From Rhodoferax sp. (GTDB lineage: Bacteria; Pseudomonadota; Gammaproteobacteria; Burkholderiales; Burkholderiaceae_C): a stretch of 7,968 nucleotides of DNA. Under the pieces are notes generated by a model that had not been told where the DNA came from, made no database searches, and was given only the letters and a program-made list of their open reading frames with translations. The stretch spans positions 1-7,968 of the forward strand of contig JAIFMR010000030.1 of NCBI GenBank assembly GCA_020048255.1. Direction: 5' to 3'. The position numbers and the translations under genes were made by a program. Positions within the stretch are counted from its first letter, which is position 1, and every line of letters begins with the position of its first letter. Positions 7,204 to 7,968 of this stretch are shown in pieces.

Positions 7204-7968
7204 CAGGCAGCTCCCTGGTCTGGCACCACAATGACCGGGGCAAAGCCGCCGCCCTGGGTGCGAAAGTTGGTGGTTTGACCGGCGTACATGCGCGCCGCCA
7301 GCAGTTGCACTTGGCCGCTGTAGGTATAGGCCCGAATGTCAAACTTCAGGTCGGTTTGCACACCGTCCACCTCAATCTGGCGCTCGCTCGGGGGCACCAA
7401 GGCCTGGGCCACAAAGTCACTTTCCAAAATGTCACCCCACACCCGCCGGGTGAGCTTGTCACCCCGGTACGCGGCTTTGGCGCCATAACCTGCCACCGGC
7501 TTGAAGAACAACTGGCGGCGCTGCGACCACAGCGCCTCGGCATGCTCTTGGGTGACCAATTGGGTGGGTGGCACACTGCGGGCCAGCAGGTGACGGTCGG
7601 CGGCTGTGACGCCCCAGGCTGCTAGCTGCGCGTCCTGGCTCAGCGCAATCAAGTTGCGTTTGTCGGCCAGCAACGCGTGTGCCCTGGGGTGCGGTGTCAG
7701 CACCACCGCACCGGCTTCGTGCGCCAGCCGCAATGCCGCGTGGCCGGGCTCTTGCAAGTAAAAATCAGTCAAGCGGTTGTAGACCATGTCCACCTTCTGG
7801 CCCTGGTGCAATAGTTGGCTGGTTTGCCACACCAGTTCCTCGGGGGCCGCGATACGGGCCTCAATGCCATTCTGGATGAACAACTGGCGAAACAGCTCGA
7901 ACTCAGGCGCCAGATATTGCGCGTCGGGTGCGCTGTCCACGATCAATACATTGCGCCACGGCGCATCG
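7203..7968 (-). CDS. ATP-grasp family ligase, C-terminal part (N-terminus cut by window edge)
   Basis: The frame is open from the right edge to a TGA at 7203-7205 (254 codons visible). A TTG at 7946 is not a likely start, because the frame continues upstream with protein-like sequence (DAPWRNVLIVDSAPDAQYLA). Counting from the edge, a pre-ATP-grasp region (about 1-105) includes VYNRLTDFYL (62-71). The ATP-grasp core follows: nucleotide-binding Lys156 with a Gly-rich loop (FFKPVAGYGAKAA, 154-166), FVAQ hinge (185-188), FDIRAY (209-214) and a probable metal-binding Asn234 before a GGG loop (TNFRTQGGG, 233-241). Such enzymes join a carboxylate to an amine through an acyl phosphate. The sequence does not look like the cyanophycin-synthetase-like ATP-grasp of the usual NAGGN synthetase. 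It overlaps the amidotransferase start by one base, so the two are expected to work in one pathway. Superfamily membership is fairly sure; the substrate is unknown. Confidence 0.75.
   Translation of the reverse strand, partial: DAPWRNVLIVDSAPDAQYLAPEFELFRQLFIQNGIEARIAAPEELVWQTSQLLHQGQKVDMVYNRLTDFYLQEPGHAALRLAHEAGAVVLTPHPRAHALLADKRNLIALSQDAQLAAWGVTAADRHLLARSVPPTQLVTQEHAEALWSQRRQLFFKPVAGYGAKAAYRGDKLTRRVWGDILESDFVAQALVPPSERQIEVDGVQTDLKFDIRAYTYSGQVQLLAARMYAGQTTNFRTQGGGFAPVIVVPDQGAA
7211..7216 (-). promoter_or_regulatory. Ribosome binding site of the amidotransferase gene
   Basis: The minus strand reads AGGGAG, then 7 bases, then the ATG at 7203. It lies inside the last codons of the ATP-grasp gene. 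It is the best Shine-Dalgarno match in the window and supports the MCGIC start, which is also required because Cys2 must become the N-terminal nucleophile. Confidence 0.7.

Noticed and set aside
7119..7625. Plus-strand open frame of 168 codons across the ATP-grasp/amidotransferase junction
   Set aside because: It is antisense to two recognisable enzymes and shows no domain or good ribosome binding site.
7203..7946. Complete 247-residue protein starting with TTG at 7946
   Set aside because: The frame stays open to the window edge with protein-like sequence upstream and the ATP-grasp fold needs more N-terminal sequence, so the gene is treated as cut by the edge.

Overview
The window is GC-rich, almost fully coding bacterial chromosome. 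Protein style and gene content (HDOD proteins, endonuclease III, PAS/GGDEF signalling, class II amidotransferase) suggest a betaproteobacterium of the order Burkholderiales, perhaps Comamonadaceae. This placement is inferred from sequence feel, not from a marker gene. No rRNA, tRNA, CRISPR array, insertion sequence, phage gene or attachment site is visible. No stretch over 300 bases lacks a gene. The longest non-coding gap is about 134 bases.

Layout, left to right. Positions 1-2148 hold a three-gene minus-strand operon transcribed leftward. It starts with a complete HDOD-domain protein, followed after 4 bases by endonuclease III (nth), which overlaps by 4 bases a second HDOD protein that runs off the left edge. 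The two HDOD proteins are clear paralogues, so a DNA-repair gene sits between two copies of a duplicated signalling gene. Positions 2149-2282 form a divergent promoter region. Positions 2283-3473 encode a plus-strand fold-type-I PLP aminotransferase of the 2-aminoadipate/kynurenine aminotransferase group.

From 3470 to the right edge all genes are on the minus strand. Read in the direction of transcription they are: the C-terminal part of an ATP-grasp enzyme (cut by the right edge), an asparagine-synthetase-like amidotransferase that closely resembles N-acetylglutaminylglutamine amidotransferases, and a membrane-bound PAS-PAS-GGDEF diguanylate cyclase. The ATP-grasp and amidotransferase genes overlap by one base (TGATG), so they probably act together. 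The likely logic is that the ATP-grasp enzyme forms an amide or peptide bond and the amidotransferase then converts a carboxylate to a carboxamide. This resembles the pathway for the osmolyte N-acetylglutaminylglutamine amide, but the ATP-grasp partner does not look like the usual GNAT/ATP-grasp synthetase of that pathway. This pair is the best candidate in the window for something not yet described.

The aminotransferase and the diguanylate cyclase converge tail to tail and overlap by 4 bases, so no intergenic terminator can separate them.
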